A stretch of 64,000 nucleotides of DNA from Pseudomonas nicosulfuronedens (GCF_005877905.1 NZ_SWDV01000004.1:124001-188000); one strand, 5' to 3'; counted from the first letter of the stretch, positions 10,340 to 21,935 are shown. Notes: generated by a model not told the origin, from the sequence alone. Numbers and translations: made by a program.

Positions 10340-11662
10340 ATGGCTCGACTCAAACGAACCCTGTCGCTGGGTTCGGTGGTGCTGTTCGGCATCGCCTACA
10401 TGACCCCGATCATCGTCCTCGGCACCTTCGGCATCCTCGCCGACGTCACTCGCGGCGTAGTCCCCTCGGCCTACCTGGTCGCCTCCGTGGCCATGCTCTT
10501 CACCGCGCTCAGCTATGGGCGCATGGCCGCCGCCTTCCCGGTGGCGGGCTCGGCCTATACCTACGTGCGCAAATCGATCAGCCCGAAACTGGGCTTCCTC
10601 GCGGGCTGGGCCGTGCTACTGGATTACCTGTTCCTGCCGATGGCCATCTGGCTGATCGGCGCGGCCTACCTGCATTCCGCCTTCCCGGCCGTGCCCCAGG
10701 CCCTTTGGGTACTGGCGTTCATTGGCGTGACCACCGCGATCAACGTGGTCGGCCTGCGCCTGGCGAAGAACATCAATGGCGTGCTGATGCTGGTGCAGTT
10801 CCTGGTGCTGATTGCCTTCGTCGGCCTGGCCATCCACTACATCATGGGGGATGGCAGCCGCCCGCTATGGACCCTGGAACCCTTCCTCAAGGAAGGCACC
10901 CAGCTGCCGCTGATCATGGGCGGCGCGGCCATCGCCTGCTATTCCTTCCTGGGCTTCGACGCGGTCAGCACCCTGACGGAAGAAACCCACGAACCGCGCA
11001 AGACCATTCCGCGCGCCATCCTGCTGATCACCCTGATTGGCGGCGGCATCTTCATCGCCGCCAGCTACTTCGTACAGCTCGCGCACCCGTCGGTGGAGTT
11101 CCAGAACGCCGATTCCGCCGCGTATGAAATCGCCCGCAACATTGGCGGCGACCTGTTCGTCAGCTTCTTCCTGATCGGCCTGATCGTCGGCCAGTTCACC
11201 TCCGGGCTGTCGGCCCAGGCCAGCGCCTCGCGCCTGCTGTTCGCCATGGGCCGCGACGGCGTGCTGCCGCGCCCGTTCTTCGGGCGCATCAGCAAGCGCT
11301 TCGAAACCCCGGTGAACAGCATCGTGCTGTGCGGCGTGGTGGCCCTGCTGGCACTGCACATGGACGTCACCACCTCCACCTCGTTCATCAACTTCGGCGC
11401 CTTCCTGGCCTTCAGCCTGGTGAACCTCTCGGTGATCTTCCACTACTACCTCAACGCCGAGCGCCGCGGCCTGCGTGAGCTGGTGCTGTTCCTGCTGTTC
11501 CCGCTGATCGGCCTGCTCGCCGACCTGTGGCTGATGGTCAGCCTCGACCACCTGGCGATCTGGCTCGGCGCCACCTGGCTGGTGCTCGGTGTGATCTACC
11601 TGGCGGTGATTACCAGTGGCTTCCGCCAGCAACCGCCGGAGATGCATTTCGAGGAGGCGTGA
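10340..11662 (+). CDS. APC-family permease, PuuP (putrescine importer)-like
   Basis: 440 residues with about 12 membrane segments. The start (LKRTLSLGSVVLFGIAYMTPIIVLGTFGI), the FPVAGSAYTYVRKSISPKLGFLAGW segment and SFLGFDAVSTLTEETHEPRKTIPRAI run parallel to E. coli PuuP, the proton-driven putrescine importer, as far as I can align by eye. It may therefore carry putrescine or a related amine or amino acid inward. GGAG stands 11 bases before the start. With the upstream hydrolase and the divergent LuxR regulator it forms a likely uptake-and-deamidation module. Confidence 0.87.
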   Translation: MARLKRTLSLGSVVLFGIAYMTPIIVLGTFGILADVTRGVVPSAYLVASVAMLFTALSYGRMAAAFPVAGSAYTYVRKSISPKLGFLAGWAVLLDYLFLPMAIWLIGAAYLHSAFPAVPQALWVLAFIGVTTAINVVGLRLAKNINGVLMLVQFLVLIAFVGLAIHYIMGDGSRPLWTLEPFLKEGTQLPLIMGGAAIACYSFLGFDAVSTLTEETHEPRKTIPRAILLITLIGGGIFIAASYFVQLAHPSVEFQNADSAAYEIARNIGGDLFVSFFLIGLIVGQFTSGLSAQASASRLLFAMGRDGVLPRPFFGRISKRFETPVNSIVLCGVVALLALHMDVTTSTSFINFGAFLAFSLVNLSVIFHYYLNAERRGLRELVLFLLFPLIGLLADLWLMVSLDHLAIWLGATWLVLGVIYLAVITSGFRQQPPEMHFEEA

Positions 11663-11719
11663 GCCCCGCGCGGGGCTATGCTGGGGACTCCGAGTCGTGA
11701 TGCCCGAGGAGATCCCGCC

Positions 11720-12364
11720 ATGCCCCGCCTCACCCTCTACCATTCGCCCCAGACACGCTCCAGCGGCACCCTGGTGCTGCTGGAAGAACTGGGCGCCGAG
11801 TACGACCTCGAACTGATCAACATGAAGGCCGGCGAGCAGCGCAAGCCGGCGTACCTCTCGGTCAACCCGCTGGGCAAGGTCCCGGCGATCCGCCTCGGCG
11901 AATCGCTGGTCACCGAGCAGGGCGCGATCTTCATCTACCTCGCCGACCTGTTCCCCCGAGCGAATCTCGCTCCGGCCCTTGACGACCCGCTGCGCGGCCC
12001 CTACTTGCGCTGGCTGGTGTTCTACGGGTCCAGCTTCGAGCCGGCCATCGTCGACCGAGCCCTGAAGCGCGATGCCGCCCCACAGGCCATGAGCCCCTAC
12101 GGCGATTACGACAGCGTGATGCGCGCCCTCGCCGAGCAGCTGGAAACCGGCCCCTACCTACTGGGTAACCGCATGACCGCCGCCGATGTGCTGTGGGGTG
12201 CAGCCCTGCGCTGGACCATCGGTTTCGGCGTGGTGCCCAAGCTGCCGGTGTTCGAACGGTATGTGGAGCTGGTGACCTCGCGCCCGGCCTTCAAACGGGT
12301 GTGGGAGCGGGATGTGCAGTGGGCGGAGGAACACGCCCGTGCGGCAGAAGCAAAAGCGCCCTGA
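11720..12364 (+). CDS. Glutathione S-transferase family protein
   Basis: 214 residues. The N-terminal thioredoxin-fold domain runs LTLYHSPQTRSSGTLVLLEEL and keeps the cis-proline turn NPLGKVPAI and the glutathione-gamma-glutamyl-binding segment VTEQGAIFIYLAD. The C-terminal all-helical domain has the N-capping motif MTAADVLWGAAL. The catalytic serine/cysteine is probably the Ser in the SPQTRSS turn. Substrate is unknown. It starts 57 bases after the permease stop on the same strand, so it may share that transcript, with a terminator at 12596-12624. Confidence 0.88.
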   Translation: MPRLTLYHSPQTRSSGTLVLLEELGAEYDLELINMKAGEQRKPAYLSVNPLGKVPAIRLGESLVTEQGAIFIYLADLFPRANLAPALDDPLRGPYLRWLVFYGSSFEPAIVDRALKRDAAPQAMSPYGDYDSVMRALAEQLETGPYLLGNRMTAADVLWGAALRWTIGFGVVPKLPVFERYVELVTSRPAFKRVWERDVQWAEEHARAAEAKAP

Positions 12365-12629
12365 CACCGGACTAAGTACCGGGCCAGAGCCATAGGAGAA
12401 ATTCCGTCTGCCGTGGCGGTCCCGCCGCGTTTTGCGGAATCGGTCTCAGGTAATGTGGGAAGATTCCTTTTTTCTTGTGGCCTTATTTTCTGCCGCAGCA
12501 CGTTGGTCAATGATGGCCTCAACGCCGCGTAACCCCATCACTCGGCGCTGCTGGAACCATAAGAACCACAGGTGTTGATCGACGATGTCCCCGATGGCCC
12601 ATCCGCAAGGATGGGCCTTTTTTTGCGCT
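12365..12629. other. Non-coding stretch, possible 3' UTR or small RNA
   Basis: 265 bases between the GST gene and the convergent TDT transporter. It ends in a strong plus-strand terminator but I see no plus-strand gene after the GST stop. The part at 12400-12600 has mixed composition with T-rich runs at 12467-12490. It could be a long 3' untranslated region or a small RNA; neither is shown. Confidence 0.35.
12596..12624 (+). terminator. Intrinsic terminator
   Basis: GGCCCATCC-GCAA-GGATGGGCC followed by seven T residues: a 9-base perfect stem with a tetraloop and U-tract, acting on plus-strand transcripts. Confidence 0.9.
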
Positions 12630-13628
12630 TCAGCGCCGCAGCAGGTAGCGCAGCAGTCCGAGGAATGTGGCGGCCCAGGCGGCCAGGGCGATGTAGGTGA
12701 GCGCCTGTATGACTGGCAGGAGCACTTGTTGATGCAACAGCGGCAGGACGTTGAACGAGGCGACGCAGAACATGCCCAATGGGAACACCACTGACCAGTT
12801 CTGCAGGTCGTAATGGATACCGATGCCATAGCGCACCCGGTGGGTGACGAAGACCAGTATCAGGAACGGAATCCACCAGCAGGCGAAAGCGCCGACAAAG
12901 ACCGACAGCCCGAGGATGAAGGGCGCGAGGGACTGGATCAGCGCGCTGTCGGCTCCGGCTGTCAGCAGGCGTGCGCCGGCCAGCGTGGAAATCGCCAGGG
13001 CGCCCATGTTGATCCAGTAGGAAGGCGATAGCTCACCCGCCTCCAGGTCGAGGAACAGCCAGCGGTAGAGGATCTGCGACATGATCAGCACGTACAGCAT
13101 GATGCCGATCATGTAGGCCGCCACGCAGACGAACAGGATCAGCTCTGGATCGGCAAAGCGCGTCGCCAGGTAGCTGCCAAGCACACAGATCGAGGCGCTG
13201 GACACCGTGCACAGCAGCCAGGTGCCGTTCAGGCCCTGCTCCAGGGTGGGTTTGTGCTGGGTAAGTGTGACGCCGGCGAGCATCGCGTACATGCACAGCA
13301 GCCAGAGCGGCCCGGCGAACAACCACAGGGCCTGCGCGATGGCGTGCTGATCGACCAGCACGATGAACTGCACGCCCAGCACGTTTGTACCGGCCACCAG
13401 GGTGAGGAAGCCAGGGCCGCGCGCGTGGTGGGTGAGGTCCTGCCACATCCGTCCTGGATAGCGGATCAGCCGATACAGGCTGCACGACAGACACAGCGCG
13501 TACTGCAGGATGTTGAGCCAGAACAGGCCGAGTGCCACTGGCTGCAGGCCGATCAGATGGCAGGCCAGGGATACGATACCGGTCGCCATGACCAGCGCGA
13601 AGTAGCTGGGTGGAAAGTCCTTGAGCAC
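12630..13628 (-). CDS. TDT-family (tellurite-resistance/dicarboxylate) transporter
   Basis: 332 residues with about ten membrane segments, beginning MLKDFPPSYFALVMATGIVSLACHLIG; the PxxFxxVMATGIVS start is the hallmark of the TDT/SLAC1 family (TehA, Mae1, SSU1 relatives). Members move tellurite, C4-dicarboxylates, sulfite or anions; the cargo here cannot be told. It is a stand-alone gene convergent with the GST. Confidence 0.82.
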   Translation of the reverse strand: MLKDFPPSYFALVMATGIVSLACHLIGLQPVALGLFWLNILQYALCLSCSLYRLIRYPGRMWQDLTHHARGPGFLTLVAGTNVLGVQFIVLVDQHAIAQALWLFAGPLWLLCMYAMLAGVTLTQHKPTLEQGLNGTWLLCTVSSASICVLGSYLATRFADPELILFVCVAAYMIGIMLYVLIMSQILYRWLFLDLEAGELSPSYWINMGALAISTLAGARLLTAGADSALIQSLAPFILGLSVFVGAFACWWIPFLILVFVTHRVRYGIGIHYDLQNWSVVFPLGMFCVASFNVLPLLHQQVLLPVIQALTYIALAAWAATFLGLLRYLLRR

Positions 13629-13743
13629 GGGAAATTCTCCTGGGAGGGGGCTTTCCTATACCGCCATGCGCTCGCGGCGTCCCCGCTCTGGAGCCTTGCC
13701 CACAGGTCGGGCAGGCACTTTGCGAAGGAGGCACGGTGTCAGA

Positions 13744-14664
13744 TCAATGCTTCGCTGCGCTGACACCTTCCAGTGTGGCGAAAGAGGTGTCCTTCGCCGT
13801 CAGCAGGAAATCGCGCATGAATGGCGCATCCAGCATGTCGGCGCGAATGGCCGCGAACAGCGTGCAGTACAGGCCTTTCTCCCCCAGGCGCTTGGCCGTC
13901 ACATAGCCCCGCGAGCTGTATTCGTGCAGTGCCCAGTTGGGCAGGCTGCAGACGCCGCGCCCGGACGCCACCAGCTGCATCATCATCACCGTCAGTTCCG
14001 AGGTGCGCACCTGAGCCGGCTCGACGTCGGCGGGTTCGAGGAAGCGGGTGAAGATGTCCAGGCGATCACGCTCGATGGGATAGGTGATCAGCGTCAGATT
14101 GGCCAGGTCGTCCGGGACGATGAAGGACTTGCCGGCCAGCGCATGGTGGTTATCCACCGCCAGCAGCGCCTCGTAGGTGAACAGCGGCACGTAGGTAATG
14201 CCGGCGATCTCCACCGGGTCTGAGGTCACCACCAGGTCCAGGTCGCCGCGGGCCAGCGCCGGGAGAGGGGCGAAGGAGAAGCCGGAGGCGAGGTCCAGCT
14301 CCACTTCCGGCCAGGCGTCGCGGAACTGGTCGATGGTCGGCATCAACCACTGGAAGCAGCTGTGGCACTCGATGGCCATGTGCAGGCGACCGGCAGTGCC
14401 GCCGGCCAGGCGCGCCAGGTCGCGCTCGGCGCCGCGCAGTTGCGGCAGCACGGCGTCAGCCAGTTGCAGCAGGCGCAGGCCGGCGCTGGTGAAGCGCACC
14501 GGCTTGGTCTTGCGGATGAACAGGGACAGGCCGAGGCGTTCCTCCAGTTCCTTGAACTGGTGGGAGAGGGCGGACTGCGTCAGGTGCAGGCGCTCGGCGG
14601 CCTCCACCAGGCTGTCGGCTTCGCGCAGGGCATGCAGGGTTTTCAGGTGACGGAGTTCAAGCAT
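13744..14664 (-). CDS. metR: MetR, LysR-family regulator of methionine biosynthesis
   Basis: 306 residues from ATG 14664. The helix-turn-helix region MLELRHLKTLHALREADSLVEAAERLHLTQSALSHQFKELEERLG and the effector domain start IECHSCFQWLMPTIDQFRDAWPEVELD match E. coli MetR closely by memory. MetR uses homocysteine as coactivator and controls metE, metH and glyA. No met gene lies beside it here, unlike enteric bacteria where metE is divergent. The start was preferred over an upstream in-frame start since it is the family start. Next on the same strand, upstream, is a small membrane protein. Confidence 0.9.
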   Translation of the reverse strand: MLELRHLKTLHALREADSLVEAAERLHLTQSALSHQFKELEERLGLSLFIRKTKPVRFTSAGLRLLQLADAVLPQLRGAERDLARLAGGTAGRLHMAIECHSCFQWLMPTIDQFRDAWPEVELDLASGFSFAPLPALARGDLDLVVTSDPVEIAGITYVPLFTYEALLAVDNHHALAGKSFIVPDDLANLTLITYPIERDRLDIFTRFLEPADVEPAQVRTSELTVMMMQLVASGRGVCSLPNWALHEYSSRGYVTAKRLGEKGLYCTLFAAIRADMLDAPFMRDFLLTAKDTSFATLEGVSAAKH

Positions 14665-14792
14665 GGCGCGACCTCGCCTCACTATGAGGAAATCTTGATA
14701 AAACAGCGGAGCAATTGAGCTGGTCTCATGATAAGCCGGCGACTGGCACTTCACCAGCACGCGTTCGCCGGCCCTGATTCACCGGGCTGGTA

Positions 14793-15236
14793 TCACCAGC
14801 TCAGGTAGAACATGCCCTTGGCCAGCAGCACGATCAGCACCACGTGGGCGAAGACGCTGTAGTGGATGCGCCGGGAGCGCTGGCCGGTCATCCGCCCCAC
14901 GCGGAACGAGTACATGGCGAAGATGAAATGCCCCAGGACGCTGGCGGCCAGCAGCAGCTTGAGGCTGAGCAATGTGGCGAAGGGCGATGCCAGGGGGGCG
15001 GCCAGCATCGGCGCGTAACGCAGGTGCAGCATGCCCAGGCCGCTGCCGAACAGGGTCAGGATCACCCAGGGCATCACTCGGCGCAGACGACGACCCAGCG
15101 CTCCCTCGACCATTTTCATCGCCCGTGCCGGAACATGGCGGTGGACGCTTTCCAGAATCAGCACTTCGAAGAACACCGTACCGACGAACAGGATTGCGGC
15201 GAACAGGTGCAGCACCAGCAGAATGGGGTAGGCCAT
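14793..15236 (-). CDS. CopD-like small membrane protein
   Basis: 147 residues with four hydrophobic segments (about 4-26, 53-71, 84-108 and 125-145). The start AYPILLVLHLFAAILFVGTVFFE has the histidine-bearing first helix seen in CopD-like and DUF2269-like integral proteins. Function unknown. It lies 128 bases upstream of metR on the same strand. Confidence 0.65.
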   Translation of the reverse strand: MAYPILLVLHLFAAILFVGTVFFEVLILESVHRHVPARAMKMVEGALGRRLRRVMPWVILTLFGSGLGMLHLRYAPMLAAPLASPFATLLSLKLLLAASVLGHFIFAMYSFRVGRMTGQRSRRIHYSVFAHVVLIVLLAKGMFYLSW

Positions 15237-15437
15237 GGCGAAACGTCCGAGCGGGGGCTCCTATCTTCGCGACTGTTGGGGCTGATTGCCCTTGATCCCT
15301 GTCATGGGAAGTCGGGAAGGGCCGTCGGTGACCGCTCAGCGCCTTTCATCAAACTGTCACGGACCTGTGGCAGAGCGAGCGACGGAAATTCATCAGAATC
15401 GCGCTCAACTGGGGTTTTGCGTTCCGGATTTTCATTC

Positions 15438-16448
15438 ATGCGTGCTTTTCTTCTGGCGGTCGCTCTTTTCTGCGGCCTGTCCTCTCTCTCTTTTGCCGAT
15501 CGGGCGGTTGCCGCCGATCGCTGCGATGCGCGAGTGCCGACCGAACTGGTCGACCTGGGCGACGTGCGTCTGGCTTACCAGAGTATCGGCCGTCCGCAGG
15601 ACCCGACGCTGCTGCTGGTCATGGGGCTGGGCGGCCAGCTGATCCACTGGCCGGACGAAGTGGTCGAGGCGCTCTGCCAGCAGGGCTTCCGGGTGATCCG
15701 CTACGATAACCGCGATGTCGGGCTGTCTTCGTGGCGCGTTCCTACACCCAGCGGCAACCTGACCTACGAAGTTATCCGCTACCGCCTCGGCTTGCCCGTG
15801 AGTGCGCCCTACAGCCTGACCGACATGGCTGGCGATGCCCTGCACCTGCTCGACGCGTTGCATGTCGAGCGCGCCCACGTATTGGGCGCGAGCATGGGCG
15901 GGATGATCGCCCAGCATGTGGCCGACATGGCGCCCGACCGTGTGATCAGCCTGACGCTGGTGATGACCAGTTCCGGCGCCGAAGGCCTGCCGGCGCCCAG
16001 CGAGTCGCTGCTGCGTCTGCTCGCCCGACGTGAAGCGGCCAGCCGCGAACAGGCCATCGAGCAGCAGGCTGACCTGCTGGCAGCCCTCGGCAGCCCGGAA
16101 GTGCGCGACGATCGTCAGCAATTGCTGCAGCAGGCGGCGCGTTCCTACGACCGTGCCTTCAACCCTGAAGGCGTGCAACGGCAGATGCTGGCGATCCTCG
16201 CCGAACCGAGCCGCGTGGAACTGCTCAACCGCCTGAATGTGCCAACCCTGGTGGTCCATGGCACCGCCGACCCGCTGCTGCCGGTCATGCATGGTGTGCA
16301 CGTGGCGGCGCACATCCGCGGCTCGGTGCTCAAGCTGATTCCCGGCATGGCGCATCGCTTCCAGGAAGACTTCAAGGAACCGCTGCTGGGCGCGGTGCTG
16401 CCTTACCTGCGCGAGCACCAGGGCGGCGGGCACGTCGCCCAGCTCTGA
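15438..16448 (+). CDS. Exported alpha/beta-fold hydrolase
   Basis: 336 residues from ATG 15438. Residues 1-25 make a signal peptide ([17 protein letters not shown]), so the enzyme is probably periplasmic. The catalytic triad is readable: nucleophile Ser in GASMGG (GxSxG), Asp in HGTADPLLP, His in GMAHRF. The oxyanion segment is VMGLGGQ and [10 protein letters not shown] is also typical. This group is often annotated with lipases/esterases or heme peroxidase-like hydrolases; substrate unknown. It is convergent with glpM, 23 bases apart. Confidence 0.87.
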   Translation: MRAFLLAVALFCGLSSLSFADRAVAADRCDARVPTELVDLGDVRLAYQSIGRPQDPTLLLVMGLGGQLIHWPDEVVEALCQQGFRVIRYDNRDVGLSSWRVPTPSGNLTYEVIRYRLGLPVSAPYSLTDMAGDALHLLDALHVERAHVLGASMGGMIAQHVADMAPDRVISLTLVMTSSGAEGLPAPSESLLRLLARREAASREQAIEQQADLLAALGSPEVRDDRQQLLQQAARSYDRAFNPEGVQRQMLAILAEPSRVELLNRLNVPTLVVHGTADPLLPVMHGVHVAAHIRGSVLKLIPGMAHRFQEDFKEPLLGAVLPYLREHQGGGHVAQL

Positions 16449-16471
16449 GACGAGGCATCACCGGCAAGGGT

Positions 16472-16807
16472 TCAGTGCAGGCGCACCCAGACGAACACCA
16501 GCAGCGAGGCCGCTACCAGCCAGGCCAGCGCGGCCATCGCCAGCGACAACTCCAGACGCAGGCGATCCACCATCAGGTAGAGCGCGGCGAGGTAGACGAA
16601 GTAGGGGATGATCGACCACATGCCGAACAGGATGGTGGTTTTCAGGTCGTCCAGCGAACGGCTCTTGCCGACGATGTAGTGGGCGATCAGGGCGAAGGTG
16701 GGGAACAGCGGCACCAGACCGGCGATGTAGTAATTGCGCGTCTTCGACAGCACGGCGAGGATCAGCACCACGCCGGCGCCGATAGTTGCCTTGAGGATCA
16801 GGTCCAC
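16472..16807 (-). CDS. glpM: GlpM family inner-membrane protein
   Basis: 111 residues with four hydrophobic segments (about 4-20, 28-45, 56-77 and 88-108). It matches the GlpM/YdgC family: KATIGAGVVLILAVLSKTRNYYIAGLVPLFPTFALIAHY is characteristic. In P. aeruginosa, glpM next to glpD was reported to affect alginate production; the molecular role is unknown. It follows glpD on the same strand with 95 bases between. Confidence 0.88.
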   Translation of the reverse strand: MDLILKATIGAGVVLILAVLSKTRNYYIAGLVPLFPTFALIAHYIVGKSRSLDDLKTTILFGMWSIIPYFVYLAALYLMVDRLRLELSLAMAALAWLVAASLLVFVWVRLH

Positions 16808-16902
16808 GTCGTTCCCTTATGCGGCGACGCCACCGGGGCGGTGGCGTCGGGGGATGGTTGGTGGATTATCCGCGAGACGGGCTTCCCGCTCCAATTCGAC
16901 GT

Positions 16903-18444
16903 TCAGGCAACCTGCGTACTCGGTTCCAGTGGACTTTCGCTGCCGAGGAATTGTTCCAGACGTTCCCGCTGCCGGGCATTGAGGAACAGGCCGAGCTTGG
17001 TACGGCGCCAGAGGATGTCATCGGCGTCGCGCGCCCACTCCTCGTGGACCAGATATTCCACTTCCCGTGCATAGAGCCCGGCGCCCAGGTGTTCGCCCAG
17101 CTCGCTGAGGTTGTGCGCGCCGTCCAGCAGTGTCCAGATGCGGCTGCCGTAGGTGCTGGCCCAACGGCGGGCGAGGGCAGGGTCGAGCTGGCGCAGGCGA
17201 TCCATCAACTGAATGGCCAGGTCTTCCACCGTGGTCATCGCCTCGCCGCCGGGTAGCGGGGCGTCGGCGGTCCAGCGTGGTTTCATCACGCCGGCAAAAT
17301 GCGGGGCCAGCTGCTCCAGCGCGGCTTCGGCGAGCTTGCGGTAGGTGGTCAGCTTGCCGCCGAACACCGACAGCAGCGGCGCTTCGCCGGGGGTGTTGTC
17401 CAGCGCCAGGGTGTAGTCGCGGGTCACGGCCGAAGGATCGTCGGATTCGTCGTCGCACAGCGGGCGCACGCCGGAGAAGCTGCGCAGGATGTCCTGGCGG
17501 TCCAGCTGGCGCTTGAAGTGGGCGTTGACCACGTTGAGCAGGTAGTCGGTCTCTTCGTCGCTGATGCTGATCTTCGCCGGGTCGCCCTGGTATTCGCGGT
17601 CGGTGGTGCCGATCAGGGTGAACTGGCGCAGGTAGGGGATGGCGAAGACGATGCGCCGGTCCTCGTTCTGCAGGATGTAGGCGTGCTCGCCTTCGTACAG
17701 GCGCGGCACGATCAGGTGGCTGCCCTGGATCAGGCGGATGCCGTAGGGCGGCTTCTGCCGCAACTCTTCGCGCAGGAATCGGTCGACCCACGGGCCGGCG
17801 GCGTTGACCAGCGCGCGGGCGCGTACCGAATACAGGCTGCCGTCGCGGCGCTCGAGGTGGAGGTGCCACAGCCCCTTGCTGCGGCGGGCGCTGACGCAGC
17901 GGGTGCGCGGATGGATGTGGGCGCCGTTCTCGCGGGCGGACATGGCGTTGAGCACCACCAGGCGCGCGTCGTCCACCGAGCAGTCGGAGTATTCGAAACC
18001 GCGAGTGATCTCGGCCTTCAGCGGGCTGTCGAGGCCGAAGCGCAGGCCGCGGGAGGCCGGCAGCTTCTCGCGCTTGCCCAGGTGGTCATAGAGGAACAGG
18101 CCGGCGCGGATCATCCACGCCGGGCGCAGATGCGGACGGTGCGGCAGCACGAAGCGCAGCGGGTGGACGATGTGCGGCGCCTTGGCCAGCAGCACTTCGC
18201 GCTCGGCGAGGGCTTCTCGGACCAGGCGGAATTCGTAGTGCTCCAGGTAGCGCAGGCCGCCGTGGATCAGCTTGCTGCTGGCGGAGGAGGTGTGGGCGGC
18301 GAGGTCGTGCTGTTCGCAAAGGAACACCGACAGCCCGCGACCGGCGGCGTCTGCCGCGATCCCCGCGCCATTGATACCGCCACCGATGACGGCCACGTCA
18401 TAGACTTCGGCCAGGGGCGCGTGGCGCTTGCTGGTTGGGTTCAT
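16903..18444 (-). CDS. glpD: Aerobic glycerol-3-phosphate dehydrogenase
   Basis: 513 residues, normal for GlpD. It oxidises glycerol-3-phosphate to dihydroxyacetone phosphate at the inner membrane and passes electrons to ubiquinone. The FAD-binding Rossmann motif VAVIGGGINGAGIAADAAGRG is at residues 17-37, followed by SSKLIHGGLRYLE. The centre has LVNAAGPWVD and the C-terminal domain starts after GGKLTTYRKLAE. A GlpR-type operator lies about 36 bases upstream. It is downstream of glpR on the same strand. Confidence 0.96.
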   Translation of the reverse strand: MNPTSKRHAPLAEVYDVAVIGGGINGAGIAADAAGRGLSVFLCEQHDLAAHTSSASSKLIHGGLRYLEHYEFRLVREALAEREVLLAKAPHIVHPLRFVLPHRPHLRPAWMIRAGLFLYDHLGKREKLPASRGLRFGLDSPLKAEITRGFEYSDCSVDDARLVVLNAMSARENGAHIHPRTRCVSARRSKGLWHLHLERRDGSLYSVRARALVNAAGPWVDRFLREELRQKPPYGIRLIQGSHLIVPRLYEGEHAYILQNEDRRIVFAIPYLRQFTLIGTTDREYQGDPAKISISDEETDYLLNVVNAHFKRQLDRQDILRSFSGVRPLCDDESDDPSAVTRDYTLALDNTPGEAPLLSVFGGKLTTYRKLAEAALEQLAPHFAGVMKPRWTADAPLPGGEAMTTVEDLAIQLMDRLRQLDPALARRWASTYGSRIWTLLDGAHNLSELGEHLGAGLYAREVEYLVHEEWARDADDILWRRTKLGLFLNARQRERLEQFLGSESPLEPSTQVA

Positions 18445-18479
18445 GGGGGCCGCCTTGGGGATTGAAAGTGAATCTTTTG

Positions 18480-18497
18480 ATGTTCGTTTTCGAAAAT
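18480..18497. promoter_or_regulatory. GlpR-type operator upstream of glpD
   Basis: ATGTTCG-TTTT-CGAAAAT is a near-perfect match to the E. coli glp operator pattern ATGTTCG-N4-CGAACAT, placed 36-53 bases before the glpD start. A second, weaker half match (ATGTTCG at 18562-18568) sits about 80 bases further upstream. Confidence 0.65.
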
Positions 18498-18591
18498 ATC
18501 CTAGTTCAGTGAATGAAATATGACCAGCCCTGAGCGCGAATTCGCGCAGGCATTCGTCTGAATGTTCGAAAGTGAAGGCGGTGAGTGCGGC

Positions 18592-19347
18592 TCAGACCAG
18601 TTCCAGCTGGACCTTGTGCTGCTGCATCAGGCGCACCACGACGGTGGGCGGCGGGCTGTCGGTGAACACCCGGCTGACCAGGGAGATCGGGCCCAGGCGC
18701 ACCACGGCGTTGCGCCCGAACTTGCTGGAGTCGGCGGCGAGGAAGACCTGTCGGGCGTTGTCGATGAGGGCGCGGGAGACGCGCACTTCCTGATAATCGA
18801 AGTCCAGCAGGCTGCCGTCTTCGTCGATGCCGCTGATACCGACCACGGCGAAGTCGACGCGGAACTGCTCGATGAAGTCTACCGCTGCCTGGCCGACCAC
18901 GCCGCCGTCGGCGCGCACGGTACCGCCGGCGATCAGCACTTCGAAGTCGTCCTTGCCGGCGAGGATGCTGGCGACGTGCAGGTTGTTGGTGATGACCTTG
19001 AGGTTCTGGTGGCCGAGCAGGGCGCGGGCGATGGCTTCAGTGGTGGTGCCGATGTTGATGAACAGCGAGGCGTTGTCCGGGATGTGCGCGGCGATGGCGT
19101 CGGCGATGCGTTGCTTCTCGTCGCGCATCTGGTCGGCGCGGGTGTTGTAGGCGGTGTTCTCGATGCTCGAGTCCCAGGCCGCGCCGCCGTGGTAGCGACG
19201 CAGCAGGTTCTGTTCGGCGAGTTGGTTGATGTCGCGGCGGATGGTCTGCGGGGTGACGGCGAACTGCTGGGCCAGCTCCTCGATGCTCAGGTAGCCGCGT
19301 TCGCGGACCAGGTCGAGGATGCTTTGCTGTCGAGGGGGCAGGTTCAT
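18592..19347 (-). CDS. glpR: Glycerol-3-phosphate regulon repressor (DeoR family)
   Basis: 251 residues, DeoR-family. N-terminal winged helix ([51 protein letters not shown]) followed by the sugar-phosphate-sensing domain ([25 protein letters not shown]). It represses glp genes and is released by glycerol-3-phosphate. It lies between glpK and glpD on the same strand; the operator-like sites between glpR and glpD are its expected targets. Confidence 0.95.
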   Translation of the reverse strand: MNLPPRQQSILDLVRERGYLSIEELAQQFAVTPQTIRRDINQLAEQNLLRRYHGGAAWDSSIENTAYNTRADQMRDEKQRIADAIAAHIPDNASLFINIGTTTEAIARALLGHQNLKVITNNLHVASILAGKDDFEVLIAGGTVRADGGVVGQAAVDFIEQFRVDFAVVGISGIDEDGSLLDFDYQEVRVSRALIDNARQVFLAADSSKFGRNAVVRLGPISLVSRVFTDSPPPTVVVRLMQQHKVQLELV

Positions 19348-19435
19348 GCGGTGCGCTCGTGCGGACGGGCCGGGAGGGCAAGGATGCCGTACCGCGGCCT
19401 CTCTGTCATGCCAGGCGGGTTCGGCGCGGGCGCTT

Positions 19436-19558
19436 TCCCTCTCCCTAACCCTCTCCCTGAAGGGAGAGGGGACTGAGCGGCATCAAGCGGAGCACCAAGC
19501 TGGCCGGTCACTCCGAACGGCTTCCTCTCCCTTCTGGGAGAGGGCGGGGGAGAGGACT
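19436..19558. repeat. CCCTCTCCC/GGGAGAGGG extragenic repeat
   Basis: Pairs of CCCTCTCC and GGGAGAGG arms form two hairpins (around 19440-19475 and 19522-19550). This is a widespread extragenic palindrome type in proteobacterial genomes. Confidence 0.7.
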
Positions 19559-19586
19559 GTGCTTCGCTCAGGAATTTCCCTGGTCC

Positions 19587-19670
19587 GTAGGATGGGTGGA
19601 GCTTGCGATACCCATCAGCGCTGCTCGCACGGTCATCGATGGGTATCGCTTCGCTCCACACCATCCTACG
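19587..19670. repeat. Palindromic repeat (GGATGGGTGGAGC type), second copy
   Basis: Inverted repeat with arms GTAGGATGGGTGGAGC (from 19587) and GCTCCACACCATCCTAC (to 19669), the same family as 8342-8421. It lies just downstream of the glpK stop codon. Confidence 0.8.
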
Positions 19671-19685
19671 GTGCCGGCAATGCGT

Positions 19686-21843
<2,158 letters not shown>

Positions 21844-21935
21844 TCGCTCGCCCCCAGGGACTGTGTGGTCCCTACTGTACGGTTCGCCGCCCGTCGGCTT
21901 CTGTCATGCTCGGCCATCACTACAAGGAGATCGCC

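Larger units (their letters stand above)
19348..19685. other. glpK-glpR gap filled with palindromic repeats
   Basis: 338 bases between glpK and glpR (both minus strand). It holds two extragenic repeat elements (19436-19558 and 19587-19670) and no gene that I can support. The repeats may isolate glpR transcription from glpK. Confidence 0.6.

Noticed and set aside
12446-12829. 127-codon minus-strand frame past the TDT gene
   Set aside because: Its last ~50 codons look somewhat protein-like, but it has no good start, reads through the terminator stem, and its first half overlaps the TDT gene in another frame.
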